64,000 nt of DNA from Geoglobus sp. UBA235 (GTDB lineage: Archaea; Halobacteriota; Archaeoglobi; Archaeoglobales; Archaeoglobaceae): assembly GCA_002494725.1 (NCBI GenBank), contig DACG01000015.1, positions 1 to 64,000 of the forward strand, read 5' to 3'. Below are positions 43,946 through 52,732 of this stretch, in pieces. The notes beneath the pieces are model-generated. The model did not search any database. It had not been told where the DNA came from and was given only the letters and a program-made list of their open reading frames with translations. Numbering within the stretch: position 1 is the stretch's first letter; every line of letters begins with the position of its first letter. A program made the position numbers and the translations under genes.

Positions 43946-45295
43946 ATGGATGAGAAAATAATTGGAATGGCAATAGATCCTGAATACGCCAAATTCGTGT
44001 ATTCGTTGACCAATCCGGATGAAGTGCATGGGAAACCTGAGGCTCTTTCAGGTAATGTTGTTCTTGATCTGAGTTATGGGAGCTTTGCGGGGCTTTATGC
44101 CTCATCACTGCTGGCTGAGCTCGGGGCAGAGGTGATCAGGGTAGAGCCACCTGAAGGTGATATTGCAAGAAAGATGACACCCTACGGAATAATGATCAAG
44201 GATGCCGGACTGGCATACATTACAGAGGGGAGAAACAAATATCACGTAACTCTCAATCTCGAAAGTGAGGAGGGCAGATCCCTGTTCAGAAGACTTGCCA
44301 GTAAAGCTGATATCATAATTGAAACATTCAAACCCGGATACATGGATTCCCTCGGTATTGGATACAGACAGCTCAGCAAAATGAATTCCAGACTCATATA
44401 CTGTGCCATTCACAGCTACGGTCAGTTTGGGGAGGACAGCATAAAGCACAGAAACCAGACAAATTCGGATCTCACAGATCAGGCTCGTGGGGTTATAATG
44501 TCAGTTACGGGAGAACCTGAACTTGATCCCGATGTTCCTGAAGAGTATAAAAAACCGCTTAGACATGGCAGCTGGATGGGCTGGTATGTTGGAGGAGCAT
44601 TTGCTGCTCTTGGAATGCTGATAGCCCTCTTTTACAGACACAGAACTGGTAAGGGGCAGTTCATAGACATGGCACCATCTGAGGGATTGATGGCGATAGC
44701 GAACTACCTGATGCAGTACTTCCACATGTCAGGGAAAAAGATGGTCAGAGCGGGAAATTTTGATTATGCAGTCTTTCCCTATACCTACGTGAAATCCAAG
44801 GACGGGTACGTTTTCATCTCTGGTTTTACCGATCCGAACTGGACTGCTGTTTGTGAGATAATGAATCGCCCTGATCTGAGGGAGAGATTTCCAACCATAA
44901 GGGAAAGACTGACTCCAGAAAACCAGCCGGTAATTCAGCGTGAAATTGAAAAGTTCACATCACAGCACACATCGGAGGAGCTGCTTAAAATCGTCATGGA
45001 GTACTCCAGAAAACCTGACAGAAAGGGTACCGTTGTTACAGGAAGGCTTAACTCACCAAGGGAGGTGATCGAGACAGAGCATCACAAGGTCAGGAAAACT
45101 TTTGTTAAGATTAAAGACCCGCACTACGGCGAGCTTTTGCTTCCAAACTCAACCCTCAGGTTTATGTCAAAAACTCCAGGAAGAATAAAGTGGGCATGCA
45201 GACCTGTTGGAGCGGATAACGAGCTCATTTATGGAAAATATCTTGGAATTTCTGGAGAAAAATTAAAAGAGCTGAGAGAAAAGGGAGTTATCTGA
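43946..45295 (+). CDS. class III CoA-transferase subunit, catalytic Asp missing
   Basis: A 449-residue CaiB/BaiF-type protein homologous to the preceding gene. The fold markers [14 protein letters not shown] and [12 protein letters not shown] are present. At the site aligned with IADWITA of its partner it reads WMGWYVGG, so the catalytic Asp appears replaced by Gly. It is therefore probably a structural or substrate-binding subunit of an unequal heterodimer. It ends 8 nt into the convergent enoyl-CoA hydratase gene. Alignment by eye only, so the missing Asp needs confirmation. Confidence 0.85.
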   Translation: MDEKIIGMAIDPEYAKFVYSLTNPDEVHGKPEALSGNVVLDLSYGSFAGLYASSLLAELGAEVIRVEPPEGDIARKMTPYGIMIKDAGLAYITEGRNKYHVTLNLESEEGRSLFRRLASKADIIIETFKPGYMDSLGIGYRQLSKMNSRLIYCAIHSYGQFGEDSIKHRNQTNSDLTDQARGVIMSVTGEPELDPDVPEEYKKPLRHGSWMGWYVGGAFAALGMLIALFYRHRTGKGQFIDMAPSEGLMAIANYLMQYFHMSGKKMVRAGNFDYAVFPYTYVKSKDGYVFISGFTDPNWTAVCEIMNRPDLRERFPTIRERLTPENQPVIQREIEKFTSQHTSEELLKIVMEYSRKPDRKGTVVTGRLNSPREVIETEHHKVRKTFVKIKDPHYGELLLPNSTLRFMSKTPGRIKWACRPVGADNELIYGKYLGISGEKLKELREKGVI

Positions 45296-46073
45296 CCCAT
45301 TCTTTCTTCTTTTTGAACTCAGCCTTTCTTTTCTCAATGAATGCGTTCATTCCCTCCCTGACGTCTTCACTTGCAAATGACAGGGCAAGGAGATCTCTTT
45401 CATACATTATTCCATCTTTCAGATTCATCCTGAATCCTCTGTTGACGGCATGCTTAACGAGCATGACAGCATGAGGCGGCTTTTCCCTGATTTTTTCGGC
45501 TATTCTGACTGCCTCCTCCATCAGCCGTTCATGCTCCACAACCCTGTTAACGAGTCCGAGTTTACATGCTTCATCAGCATCTATCCTTTCTCCGGTAAGG
45601 CATAGCTCCATGGCTCTCTTCCACCCAACAAGCCTTGCAAACCTCTGAGTCCCTCCAGCACCAGGAATGACGCCGATGTTTATCTCAGGCTGTCCAAAAC
45701 TCGCTTTTTCACTTGCAATTATTATATCGCACGCCATGGCAAGCTCGCATCCACCACCTAAGGCAAACCCGTTCACGGCTGCAATAACAGGAATGTCAAG
45801 ATCCTCCAGTTCTTCAAGCACAGTTCCGAGATTTTCAACAAATCTCCTTGCATTGTAGGGATCATACTCTGAAAACATCCTGATGTCGGCTCCGGCACAG
45901 AATGCCTTGCCTTCACCTGTTATGATCATGACTCTGGCAGTTCTGCTTTTCCTTGCATAATCCACTGCTCTTTTCAGCTCCTCAACAAACTCCTCATTTA
46001 TTGCATTAAAGACCTCAGGTCTGTTGAGCTTTACAAAAACAATTCCATCCCTCTCCTCAAAGTCAACCACCAT
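45288..46073 (-). CDS. enoyl-CoA hydratase/isomerase (crotonase family)
   Basis: About 261 residues. [10 protein letters not shown] forms part of the oxyanion pocket, [11 protein letters not shown] holds one active-site Glu, and [16 protein letters not shown] the other, so true hydratase activity is likely. The frame opens at 46187 inside the acyl-CoA dehydrogenase gene, but the ATG at 46073 has AGGAG upstream and fits the family start. It is the last gene of the thiolase-like/DUF35 operon and would hydrate the enoyl-CoA made by the neighbouring dehydrogenase. Confidence 0.92.
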   Translation of the reverse strand: MVVDFEERDGIVFVKLNRPEVFNAINEEFVEELKRAVDYARKSRTARVMIITGEGKAFCAGADIRMFSEYDPYNARRFVENLGTVLEELEDLDIPVIAAVNGFALGGGCELAMACDIIIASEKASFGQPEINIGVIPGAGGTQRFARLVGWKRAMELCLTGERIDADEACKLGLVNRVVEHERLMEEAVRIAEKIREKPPHAVMLVKHAVNRGFRMNLKDGIMYERDLLALSFASEDVREGMNAFIEKRKAEFKKKKEWVR

Positions 46074-46078
46074 TCCAA

Positions 46079-47263
46079 TCAGCTCCTGTAGCTCTTCGGC
46101 ATTCCAAGGACGTGCTCCCCTATGTAGTTCAGGGCCATCTGCTGTGTGACAGGAGCAAGTCTTATCAGGTTGATCTCCCTCCACCACCTCTCAACATCGT
46201 ACTCTCTTGTATAGCCATACCCACCGAATGTCTGCATTGCCCAGTAAACAGCCCTGATCCCTGCTTCAACAGCAACAACCTTTGCCATGTTTGCAGAATC
46301 TCCAACTTCCCTATAACTTGCCCTCTCGTCAAAAAGCCTGGCAGCCCTGAAGTTCATGAGCTTGGCACATTCAAGGGTTGCGTAGCTTTCTGCGAGAGGG
46401 AACTGCAACCCCTGATAGCTCCCGATTGGCTCATCAAAAACCTTTCTCTGCTTTGAATACTCCACAGCCTTGCTTATGGCGAGTCTTGATATTCCTATTG
46501 CAGCAGCGGTGAAGCTCATTCTTTCGGGATTTAGCGTGTCAAGAATCATGTACCACCCTCTGTCCAGTGGTGGCATAAGTGCATCTTCAGGCAGTCTGAG
46601 ATTGTTGAAGCTCACCTCACATGTTTTGGAGTAATTTATTCCGTGTTTTGGAATTGGGTTTATCTTCACCGCTTTGTTGGGCAGATCTGCCAGAAACAGG
46701 CTTATTCCATGTGTCTTCTTTTCCACTTTCTCTCTTGGGGTTGTTCTTGCAATAATCAGCATTCCCTTTGCTCGATCAGCACCGCTGATGAATATCTTGT
46801 TTCCGTTGATGACCCAATCATCTCCCTCCTTCACAGCCCTTGTCTTTATGTTCAGGGTGTTTGTTCCTGCATCAGGTTCTGTTAAAGCCATTGCAAACTC
46901 CAGCTTGCCTTTTGCTATATCTGGAAGATACTTTTCCTTCTGCTCCTCAGTTCCATGCCTTACAATGCTTAAAGCTCCAAAAACCTCTGTAAGAACGAGA
47001 TACCACACTCCACCCATCCCGCATCCATTTGCAGCAAGCTCCTCCATGGCAATAAGCAACTCGGTCATCCCCATTCCTGCCCCGCCATATTCTTCTGGAA
47101 TTACGATGCCAACAAATCCAGCTTCACTTATAGCCTTCCAGAACTCCTCTGCAAACTCTCCCTTCTCATCCTTCTCCCTCCAGTATTCAGGAGGAAAGTC
47201 CCTTGCAATGTCTCTGGCAGCATCGGCAATCATCCTCTGCTCATCAGTCAGCTTGAAATCCAT
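46079..47263 (-). CDS. acyl-CoA dehydrogenase
   Basis: About 394 residues of the FAD-dependent family that puts a double bond into acyl-CoA. AMALTEPDAGTN is the FAD/substrate signature, GGYGYTREYDVERWWRE the C-terminal signature, whose Glu in TREYD is the candidate base. The frame opens at 47278, but GGAGGTG lies inside that extension and the ATG at 47263 (MDFKLTDEQRM) is preferred. It sits between DUF35 and hydratase genes in a catabolic operon; an electron-transfer flavoprotein is not in the window. Confidence 0.94.
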   Translation of the reverse strand: MDFKLTDEQRMIADAARDIARDFPPEYWREKDEKGEFAEEFWKAISEAGFVGIVIPEEYGGAGMGMTELLIAMEELAANGCGMGGVWYLVLTEVFGALSIVRHGTEEQKEKYLPDIAKGKLEFAMALTEPDAGTNTLNIKTRAVKEGDDWVINGNKIFISGADRAKGMLIIARTTPREKVEKKTHGISLFLADLPNKAVKINPIPKHGINYSKTCEVSFNNLRLPEDALMPPLDRGWYMILDTLNPERMSFTAAAIGISRLAISKAVEYSKQRKVFDEPIGSYQGLQFPLAESYATLECAKLMNFRAARLFDERASYREVGDSANMAKVVAVEAGIRAVYWAMQTFGGYGYTREYDVERWWREINLIRLAPVTQQMALNYIGEHVLGMPKSYRS

Positions 47264-47309
47264 ATTCTGCACCTCCATTTTAAATTGTGATCAACTGAAA
47301 GCAAAAAAA

Positions 47310-47783
47310 TTAGGAAACAGGTTTGAAGTAGAGGATGTCTGTAATCTTGCCCTCTCTCTGATCCTGCGGTCTGAGAACTGGCTTAACTTTCATTCCAATC
47401 TCGATGTTCTCTGGATCAATTTCACCGAGAAGGTGAATCATCTTGCCATCTGTACCCTCCATCCCAATAAGGGCGTAAATTTCTGGATTCTCAAGCCTGT
47501 TGCCATCTGGATCATACATAACAACGGAGAACGCAAGAATGCACCCCTCCCCGCTTACCTCCACATACTCTGTTTCGCTGAAATCAAACTCGCAGTAAAT
47601 TCTGGGAGGGAAGAAAACATGGCCGCATTTCCTGCATTTTGAGGCTGTGAACTTCCCTTCATCTCTGAGTTTCTTGAAAAATACATCTCCTGCCTCACCG
47701 CTTGTATATACCCAGTAAAGCTCTATCTTTCCCTCAACATGCCTCAGTTCTGCAGGATTGACAATCTTCTCATTGAAAACCAT
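47310..47783 (-). CDS. DUF35 OB-fold/zinc-ribbon protein (second copy)
   Basis: A 157-residue protein with a rubredoxin-like zinc ribbon (CRKCGHVFFPPRIYC, with four metal-ligand candidates including the final C) and an OB-fold that follows. DUF35 proteins bind acyl-CoA and pair with thiolase-fold proteins as in HMG-CoA synthesis, ChsH2-Ltp2 and BbsA-BbsB. The stop of the upstream DUF35 gene and this start touch at 47783. Two DUF35 genes beside two thiolase-like genes suggest one partner each. Confidence 0.9.
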   Translation of the reverse strand: MVFNEKIVNPAELRHVEGKIELYWVYTSGEAGDVFFKKLRDEGKFTASKCRKCGHVFFPPRIYCEFDFSETEYVEVSGEGCILAFSVVMYDPDGNRLENPEIYALIGMEGTDGKMIHLLGEIDPENIEIGMKVKPVLRPQDQREGKITDILYFKPVS

Positions 47784-48316
47784 TATTCCACCTCCAGGGG
47801 CTTCCAGTATTTTATGTCTGTTATCATCCCCTCTCTCTCGCTTTCAGGCTTCCAGACAGCCTTAACTTTCATGCCAATGTAAACTCTGTCAGGCTCCACC
47901 TCTCCCAGCTTGTGGAGTATTCCCATTTTTGGGGAGGCACCATCTATGGAGATAACAGCCACAATCTCAGGCTCGTCAAGGGGCTTTGCATCAGGGTCTA
48001 TGTAGGATATTGAGAATGTCTCAACCGTGCCTGTATCCTTAACCTCAACCCATTCATCTGCTGGCTTGAAGCAGAGCTCACAGAATGTTCTTGGAGGCAC
48101 CATTACTCTTCTGCACTTGCTGCATTTTGTTGCCAGTATTTTCCCTTCTTTCAGACCTCTGAGGAACCTGCTTATTGCCTGCCCTGCTGTGAACTGATAC
48201 CTGATGTCCGGATAGTCCTCCACGTAGGTTATTGTTTTGTTTTCAAAATCCTCAAGCTCAAGCTCATGCCCCTCAACGTAGGGAGGGGCTGAAATATTCT
48301 TCTTACCAACTGCCAT
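47783..48316 (-). CDS. DUF35 OB-fold/zinc-ribbon protein (first copy)
   Basis: About 177 residues. The zinc ribbon CSKCRRVMVPPRTFCELC is followed by an OB-fold with TFSISYIDPDAKPL. A 65-residue N-terminal extension (PPYVEGHELELEDFENKTI and on) may reach over the partner. The frame opens at 48520 within the thiolase-like gene, but the ATG at 48316 with GAGGTG upstream is the start. It is homologous to the next gene. Confidence 0.9.
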   Translation of the reverse strand: MAVGKKNISAPPYVEGHELELEDFENKTITYVEDYPDIRYQFTAGQAISRFLRGLKEGKILATKCSKCRRVMVPPRTFCELCFKPADEWVEVKDTGTVETFSISYIDPDAKPLDEPEIVAVISIDGASPKMGILHKLGEVEPDRVYIGMKVKAVWKPESEREGMITDIKYWKPLEVE

Positions 48317-48321
48317 AACGA

Positions 48322-49521
48322 TCACCTCTTGTTTGAGAGAACTATTACCGTTCCAACCTGCATCAGATCTCCCCATGCCTGCGTGACTCCTGTCGTGACT
48401 TCTTTGGCAACCTGCCTCTTTCCAGCCCTGTAGGCGAGCTGCCAGTAAAGTTCTGCAACCTTGACACCCATTGTTGCAGCAATTGGATTTCCTACTCCAA
48501 GCAAACCACCACTCGGACATACAGGCAGATCTCCATCTCTGGCTGTAACTCCCTCTCTTGTGAGAATTGGGGCCTCACCCTTCCTTGCAAGTCCAAGACC
48601 CTCCATGTGATGAAGCTCCTTGTAATCAAACGGATCGTAAGGCTCGGCTACATCAATTTCTTTCCTTGGATCTGTTATGTGAGCCATCTTGTAGGCCATC
48701 TTTGCAGCCTCGGCAACGTATCTCGGGAAGTAGAGATCACGATTCGTCCACCAGGTTGTGTCGAGAGCCCATCCCACTCCATCAACCCAGACAGGCTCAT
48801 CTGTGAGCTGTCTTGCTATGTGTGGAGCGACCATTATCAGTGCTGAAGCTCCATCGCTTGGAGGTGAGACATCAAGTCTCCTCACAGGCAGTGACATCGG
48901 CTCGCTATTAAGAACATCCTCAACTGTTATCTTTGCGGCAAGCTGGGCAGATGGATGATCGAGAGCATTGGCTTTATTTTTAACAGAAACAAGTGCTATG
49001 TCCTCATGCTTTATGTTGTGGACGTGCATGTACCTCCTCATCTCAAGGGCGAATATCCATATCAGGTTGGGATTGAGGGGTCTGTCAAGAATTGGATCCC
49101 AGATGTACTTGAATGCTGACTGCGGATGGGGATGGGAGGAGCTCATCTTTTCCTCTGCAACGACAAGGCATACATCTGCCAGACCGCTTGCAACGTGCCA
49201 GTATCCAGCTATAGGTGCAAAAACACCTGTTCCGCCACCAACAAAGACCCTCATGTAAGGCCTGTTGCTTGCACCACTTCCATCGAGCAGATACTCGCCC
49301 TTCATGTGCACTCCATCAAAGGCATCCGGAGCAGATCCCAAGACAACCATTTCTATGTCTGAAAGCTCAAGTCCAGCTTCTTCGAGAGCCTGCTTAACAG
49401 CGTAGTAGCTCAGCTCCTTTCCGGTTTCATTCAGTCTTCTTCTGAAAAGTGTTATTCCAGCTCCAACAATCGCGACGTCCTGTTTTTTGTGGAATTTAAT
49501 TCCCCTAACCCTCTCAATCAT
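48322..49521 (-). CDS. thiolase-fold protein lacking canonical catalytic residues (A)
   Basis: About 399 residues of the thiolase / SCP-x superfamily. The place of the nucleophile (C-A-S-G) reads GGTG in FVGGGTGVFAP, the HDCF box reads YDPF in EPYDPFDYKEL, and GHP reads GNP in LLGVGNPIAAT. So Cys and both His appear absent, which excludes normal thiolytic chemistry. This recalls Ltp2, a thiolase-fold aldolase that works with a DUF35 domain and uses Tyr residues; here a Tyr sits in the HDCF place. A retro-aldol role is inferred. The ATG at 49521 is preferred to the open frame start at 49578. Confidence 0.85.
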   Translation of the reverse strand: MIERVRGIKFHKKQDVAIVGAGITLFRRRLNETGKELSYYAVKQALEEAGLELSDIEMVVLGSAPDAFDGVHMKGEYLLDGSGASNRPYMRVFVGGGTGVFAPIAGYWHVASGLADVCLVVAEEKMSSSHPHPQSAFKYIWDPILDRPLNPNLIWIFALEMRRYMHVHNIKHEDIALVSVKNKANALDHPSAQLAAKITVEDVLNSEPMSLPVRRLDVSPPSDGASALIMVAPHIARQLTDEPVWVDGVGWALDTTWWTNRDLYFPRYVAEAAKMAYKMAHITDPRKEIDVAEPYDPFDYKELHHMEGLGLARKGEAPILTREGVTARDGDLPVCPSGGLLGVGNPIAATMGVKVAELYWQLAYRAGKRQVAKEVTTGVTQAWGDLMQVGTVIVLSNKR

Positions 49522-49526
49522 GACAC

Positions 49527-50672
49527 TCACCTCGAAAACACAGTTACAGCTCCTGTTGCAGTTGGCAGATATCTCCAAACCTGAGCGACACCAACCTCTG
49601 CATCAACCTGCCTCCTTCCAGCCTCACCTCTCAGCTGAAGAACCACCTCTAAGGCTTTCTGTGCTCCCGTTGCCTCAAGCAGGTTGCCAACACTAAGGCT
49701 CCCTCCGGAAACATTCACAGGGATCTCCCCGCTCCTGTCAAAGTATCCGCTTTCAAGAAGATCATCAACCTCTCCAGCCTTTGCAAGCTTTAGAGCCTCG
49801 ATGTGCTGGACTTCCTTGTATGCAAACCTGTCATCAACCTCTGCAAGATCAATCTGTCTTGCAGGATTATCTATTCCTGCCATTTCATAAGCCATCTCGG
49901 CAGACTTTCTCGCATAGAGGGCTGTGAAGCTCATCGTGTCATAATTGCTTGTCTCACTCCACCATCCAACTCCATCAATCCACACCGGCTCTGGATTGAG
50001 TTCCTTTGCAATATCTCCTCTTGCAAGAACAAATACAATCGCACCATCGGCTCTCTCAGCTATTTCAAGCTTTCTAAGCGGGTAAAATGATGGTTCGCTG
50101 CTCAGAACATCATCAGCAGTTATGTCAGCAGAGTAGGGAGCATCTGGATTCAGCCTGCCATTTTTCTTGTTTTTCGCAACAACCTCGGCAAATGTGTAAT
50201 CGCAGTATCCTCTCAGATTTGAGTAGTAGCTCTTTTCAAGGGCTGCAAGGTAAAATGGATGTCCATTCCCAACAGGTCTCAGCCAAATCGGATCATAAGC
50301 GAACCTGACAACATTTCCGAAAGTTAAGATGTCACTTGCTTTGCTGTGGGCCTCAACAACAGCTATCTCCGCAAGCCCGCTTTTTATCAGCATCACTCCA
50401 TTGGCTACTCCAAATAGAAAGTCGGCCGTAACCGTGAATGTTGGCTTTAAAACCCCTCCAAGCTGATCAGGAACGAATTCATCGAAAATGGCAAAGCCCT
50501 CCCAGAAATCCTCAGCACACGTCACAACAGCATCGACATCTCTCCTGGGATTTATCCCTGCATCTTCGTAAGCTCTCACCGCAGCCTCGTATGTTATCTC
50601 CTTCCAGCTGAGGTCTGGAGAACTGGCATTGAAACCGCTATATCCCACACCAACAACAGCAACCCTGGCCAT
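49527..50672 (-). CDS. thiolase-fold protein lacking canonical catalytic residues (B)
   Basis: A 381-residue paralogue of protein A. The Cys region reads TVTADFLFGVANG, the HDCF box reads DDRF in EVDDRFAYKEV, and GHP reads GNLLEATG, so none of the classical catalytic residues is seen. The Tyr present in A is replaced by Asp, so A may be catalytic and B structural, or they may act on different substrates. It is the first gene of the six-gene operon and has GGTG upstream of the ATG. The pairing with two DUF35 genes supports a heteromeric complex. Confidence 0.85.
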   Translation of the reverse strand: MARVAVVGVGYSGFNASSPDLSWKEITYEAAVRAYEDAGINPRRDVDAVVTCAEDFWEGFAIFDEFVPDQLGGVLKPTFTVTADFLFGVANGVMLIKSGLAEIAVVEAHSKASDILTFGNVVRFAYDPIWLRPVGNGHPFYLAALEKSYYSNLRGYCDYTFAEVVAKNKKNGRLNPDAPYSADITADDVLSSEPSFYPLRKLEIAERADGAIVFVLARGDIAKELNPEPVWIDGVGWWSETSNYDTMSFTALYARKSAEMAYEMAGIDNPARQIDLAEVDDRFAYKEVQHIEALKLAKAGEVDDLLESGYFDRSGEIPVNVSGGSLSVGNLLEATGAQKALEVVLQLRGEAGRRQVDAEVGVAQVWRYLPTATGAVTVFSR

Positions 50673-50867
50673 GGTTTCACCGCTGAAAAATTAACGTTAA
50701 CGTGATTTAAATCTTTCGTAATTTTTCATTTTGAAAGGTTTTTACGCTAAAAAGCTTTTCTGCCAGTGGGCGTATGTGAATTTAAATCCCTGTCAGTTTT
50801 GATGGTTTAAATAAAGTTGACGTAAAGTTTATAATGATTTATCGATAACATTGGATGAGGTGGTTTT
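50673..50867. promoter_or_regulatory. divergent control region of the acyl-CoA operon and permease
   Basis: TTAACGTTAA (50691-50700) and ACGTTAACGT (50694-50703) are overlapping palindromes 19 nt upstream of the thiolase-like B gene. A related TTGACGTAA lies near 50817-50825, ahead of the permease TATA (AGTTTATAATG, about 50827-50837). One regulator, perhaps acyl-CoA responsive, may control both units. Confidence 0.55.
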
Positions 50868-52238
50868 ATGGCTGGGCAGGAAATCAGCCCTTTTGAGAGA
50901 ATCGGTTACAGAATCTCAGAGAACGTTGAGAAATGGATGCCCGACCCGTTTCTCTTTGCTGTGCTGCTGACCTTTCTGAGCTTTCTTATGGGTATTGGAA
51001 TAGCGAATCAGTCCCCGATGGATATGGTACTGCACTGGTACAAGGGATTCTGGACTCTGCTGACGTTTGCGATGCAGATGGTTCTGATTCTCGTGACCGG
51101 ATATGCCCTTGCACACCATCCCTACGTGCACAGAATGCTTGTAAAAGTTGCATCCATCCCCAAGGATGGGAAGCAGGCCTCTGCATTAGTTGCACTTTTT
51201 GCAATGATATTTTCCTGGATAAACTGGGGCCTCGGGCTTATTGTCGGAGCACTGCTTGCAAGAGAGGTGGGTAAGCAGGCATACCACAGAGGGGTTGCAA
51301 TCCACTACCCTGCTGTTGTCACAGCAGGATATACAGGTTTGGGCATGATATGGCACTGGGGACTCTCAGCATCGGCACCGCTGCTTTCAGCAACAAAGGG
51401 TCATTTCCTTGAGGACCTGATCGGAATAATCCCCACAAGTCAGACCATATTCTCCGGTTATGCCCTTGGACTGAGCGTTTTATCGATCATATTTGTTGTG
51501 GCGGTGATGTATGCGATCTCTCCATCAGATCCAAAGATATGCCGGGGAATAGACCACTATGCCCCGCATCTGCTTGAGGAAGCTGAGGAGGAGAAGAAGC
51601 TGGAGCTCAAAACCATTGCTGACAGACTTGAGAACAGCATTGCAATAGGTCTGATACTTGCACTGATGGGCCTCGTTTACATTGTCTACTACTTCTTCGT
51701 TCTAAGGAAGGGGCTGAACCTGAACATTGTGAACTTCACATTCCTGTTCATTGGACTCCTGCTTTACCTCAGACCAATAAGATACCTGAGAGCGTTCTAC
51801 AATGCAATACCATCTTCAGCTGGAATTGTTCTGCAGTTCCCGTTCTATGCAGGAATAATGGGAATGATAAAGTATTCAGGACTTGGTAAGATAATGGCAG
51901 GCTGGCTGATAAACATCTCAACTCCAACCACATTCCCGATTGTTGCATGGCTTATCGCTGGATTTGTCAATCTCTTTGTTCCATCAGGAGGTGGAGAGTG
52001 GGCTGTTGTTGGAGAAACTATATCGAGAGCTGCAATGGAGCTTGGAGTCCCTGTCGGAAAGGCAATAATCGCCTACGGTGCAGGAGACCAGTGGACGAAT
52101 CTCTTCCAGCCATTCTGGGCAATTCCTCTGCTCGGGATATGCTCGGTTAGAGCAAGAGATGTCTTTGGATACACAATAACCCTGATGCTTTTCGCAGCGG
52201 TGTTCTATGCGGTATTCCTGACAGTTCTGCCATACTGA
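50868..52238 (+). CDS. atoE: short-chain fatty acid permease (AtoE family)
   Basis: A 456-residue membrane protein with about 12 helices. Family pieces are ISENVEKWMPDPFLFAVLL at the start (shortened: MPDPFLFAVLL), FSWINWGLGLIVGALLARE, and NLFVPSGGGEWAVVG near the C-terminus. AtoE-type proteins import short-chain fatty acids. It is divergent from the acyl-CoA operon and shares its control region, so it likely supplies the substrate acid. GAGGTGG precedes the ATG. Confidence 0.92.
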   Translation: MAGQEISPFERIGYRISENVEKWMPDPFLFAVLLTFLSFLMGIGIANQSPMDMVLHWYKGFWTLLTFAMQMVLILVTGYALAHHPYVHRMLVKVASIPKDGKQASALVALFAMIFSWINWGLGLIVGALLAREVGKQAYHRGVAIHYPAVVTAGYTGLGMIWHWGLSASAPLLSATKGHFLEDLIGIIPTSQTIFSGYALGLSVLSIIFVVAVMYAISPSDPKICRGIDHYAPHLLEEAEEEKKLELKTIADRLENSIAIGLILALMGLVYIVYYFFVLRKGLNLNIVNFTFLFIGLLLYLRPIRYLRAFYNAIPSSAGIVLQFPFYAGIMGMIKYSGLGKIMAGWLINISTPTTFPIVAWLIAGFVNLFVPSGGGEWAVVGETISRAAMELGVPVGKAIIAYGAGDQWTNLFQPFWAIPLLGICSVRARDVFGYTITLMLFAAVFYAVFLTVLPY

Positions 52239-52323
52239 GCCAGCTAAGTATATTCTGTATTTTTATTTTTTATGAATATATTAGGGAAAACAGAAATATG
52301 GGGATTTTCTTGAGCAAATCACC

Positions 52324-52536
52324 ATGAAAATCATCAGATTTCTGAAAAATATCATAACTGTCGTTTTAGGTCTGATTATGCTGTTGGGATTAATTCTGGT
52401 TGTTTATCCTGTATACTGGATGATCAGCAGTGATGGGAGCATACTGGGTTACGGATTCGCCATCCTGGAAATTTTGACAGGCCTGTTACTCCTCACAGTA
52501 ACTCTATTTTTGTTTAAAATAATCAGGAAAAAATAA
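52324..52536 (+). CDS. small two-helix membrane protein
   Basis: A 70-residue protein with two hydrophobic helices (about 8-30 and 42-64) and a basic ending. No family is recognised and only a weak ribosome site is visible. The composition is clearly that of a membrane protein, so coding is plausible. Confidence 0.5.
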   Translation: MKIIRFLKNIITVVLGLIMLLGLILVVYPVYWMISSDGSILGYGFAILEILTGLLLLTVTLFLFKIIRKK

Positions 52537-52732
52537 TTACGTCATACTGTTCAGGTACCTGACCCAAATTCTGAGCTTAAGGAGTCTTTAATTTTCAATC
52601 ATTTTTATATTATTATAATTAAAAAAACCTATGGAAAAATCACAGAGAAAATAGAGAATCAGTGATGCTTACCATTTTTACGGTTTTTTGTATTTTTGGT
52701 TTTGATTTAATGGAAAATCAGCTGACATTATC
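52537..52732. other. AT-rich intergenic region, no gene seen
   Basis: The tail space between two convergent genes is rich in A and T runs, such as ATTTTTATATTATTATAATT near 52600. It may hold transcript ends. No repeat or RNA gene was seen. Confidence 0.4.

Noticed and set aside
45288..50672. Assignment of the acyl-CoA operon as the toluene bbs pathway
   Set aside because: Order and families resemble bbs genes (CoA-transferase pair, dehydrogenase, hydratase, DUF35, thiolase-like), but BbsCD-type dehydrogenase and benzylsuccinate synthase are absent and the thiolase residues are missing, so only the resemblance is noted.
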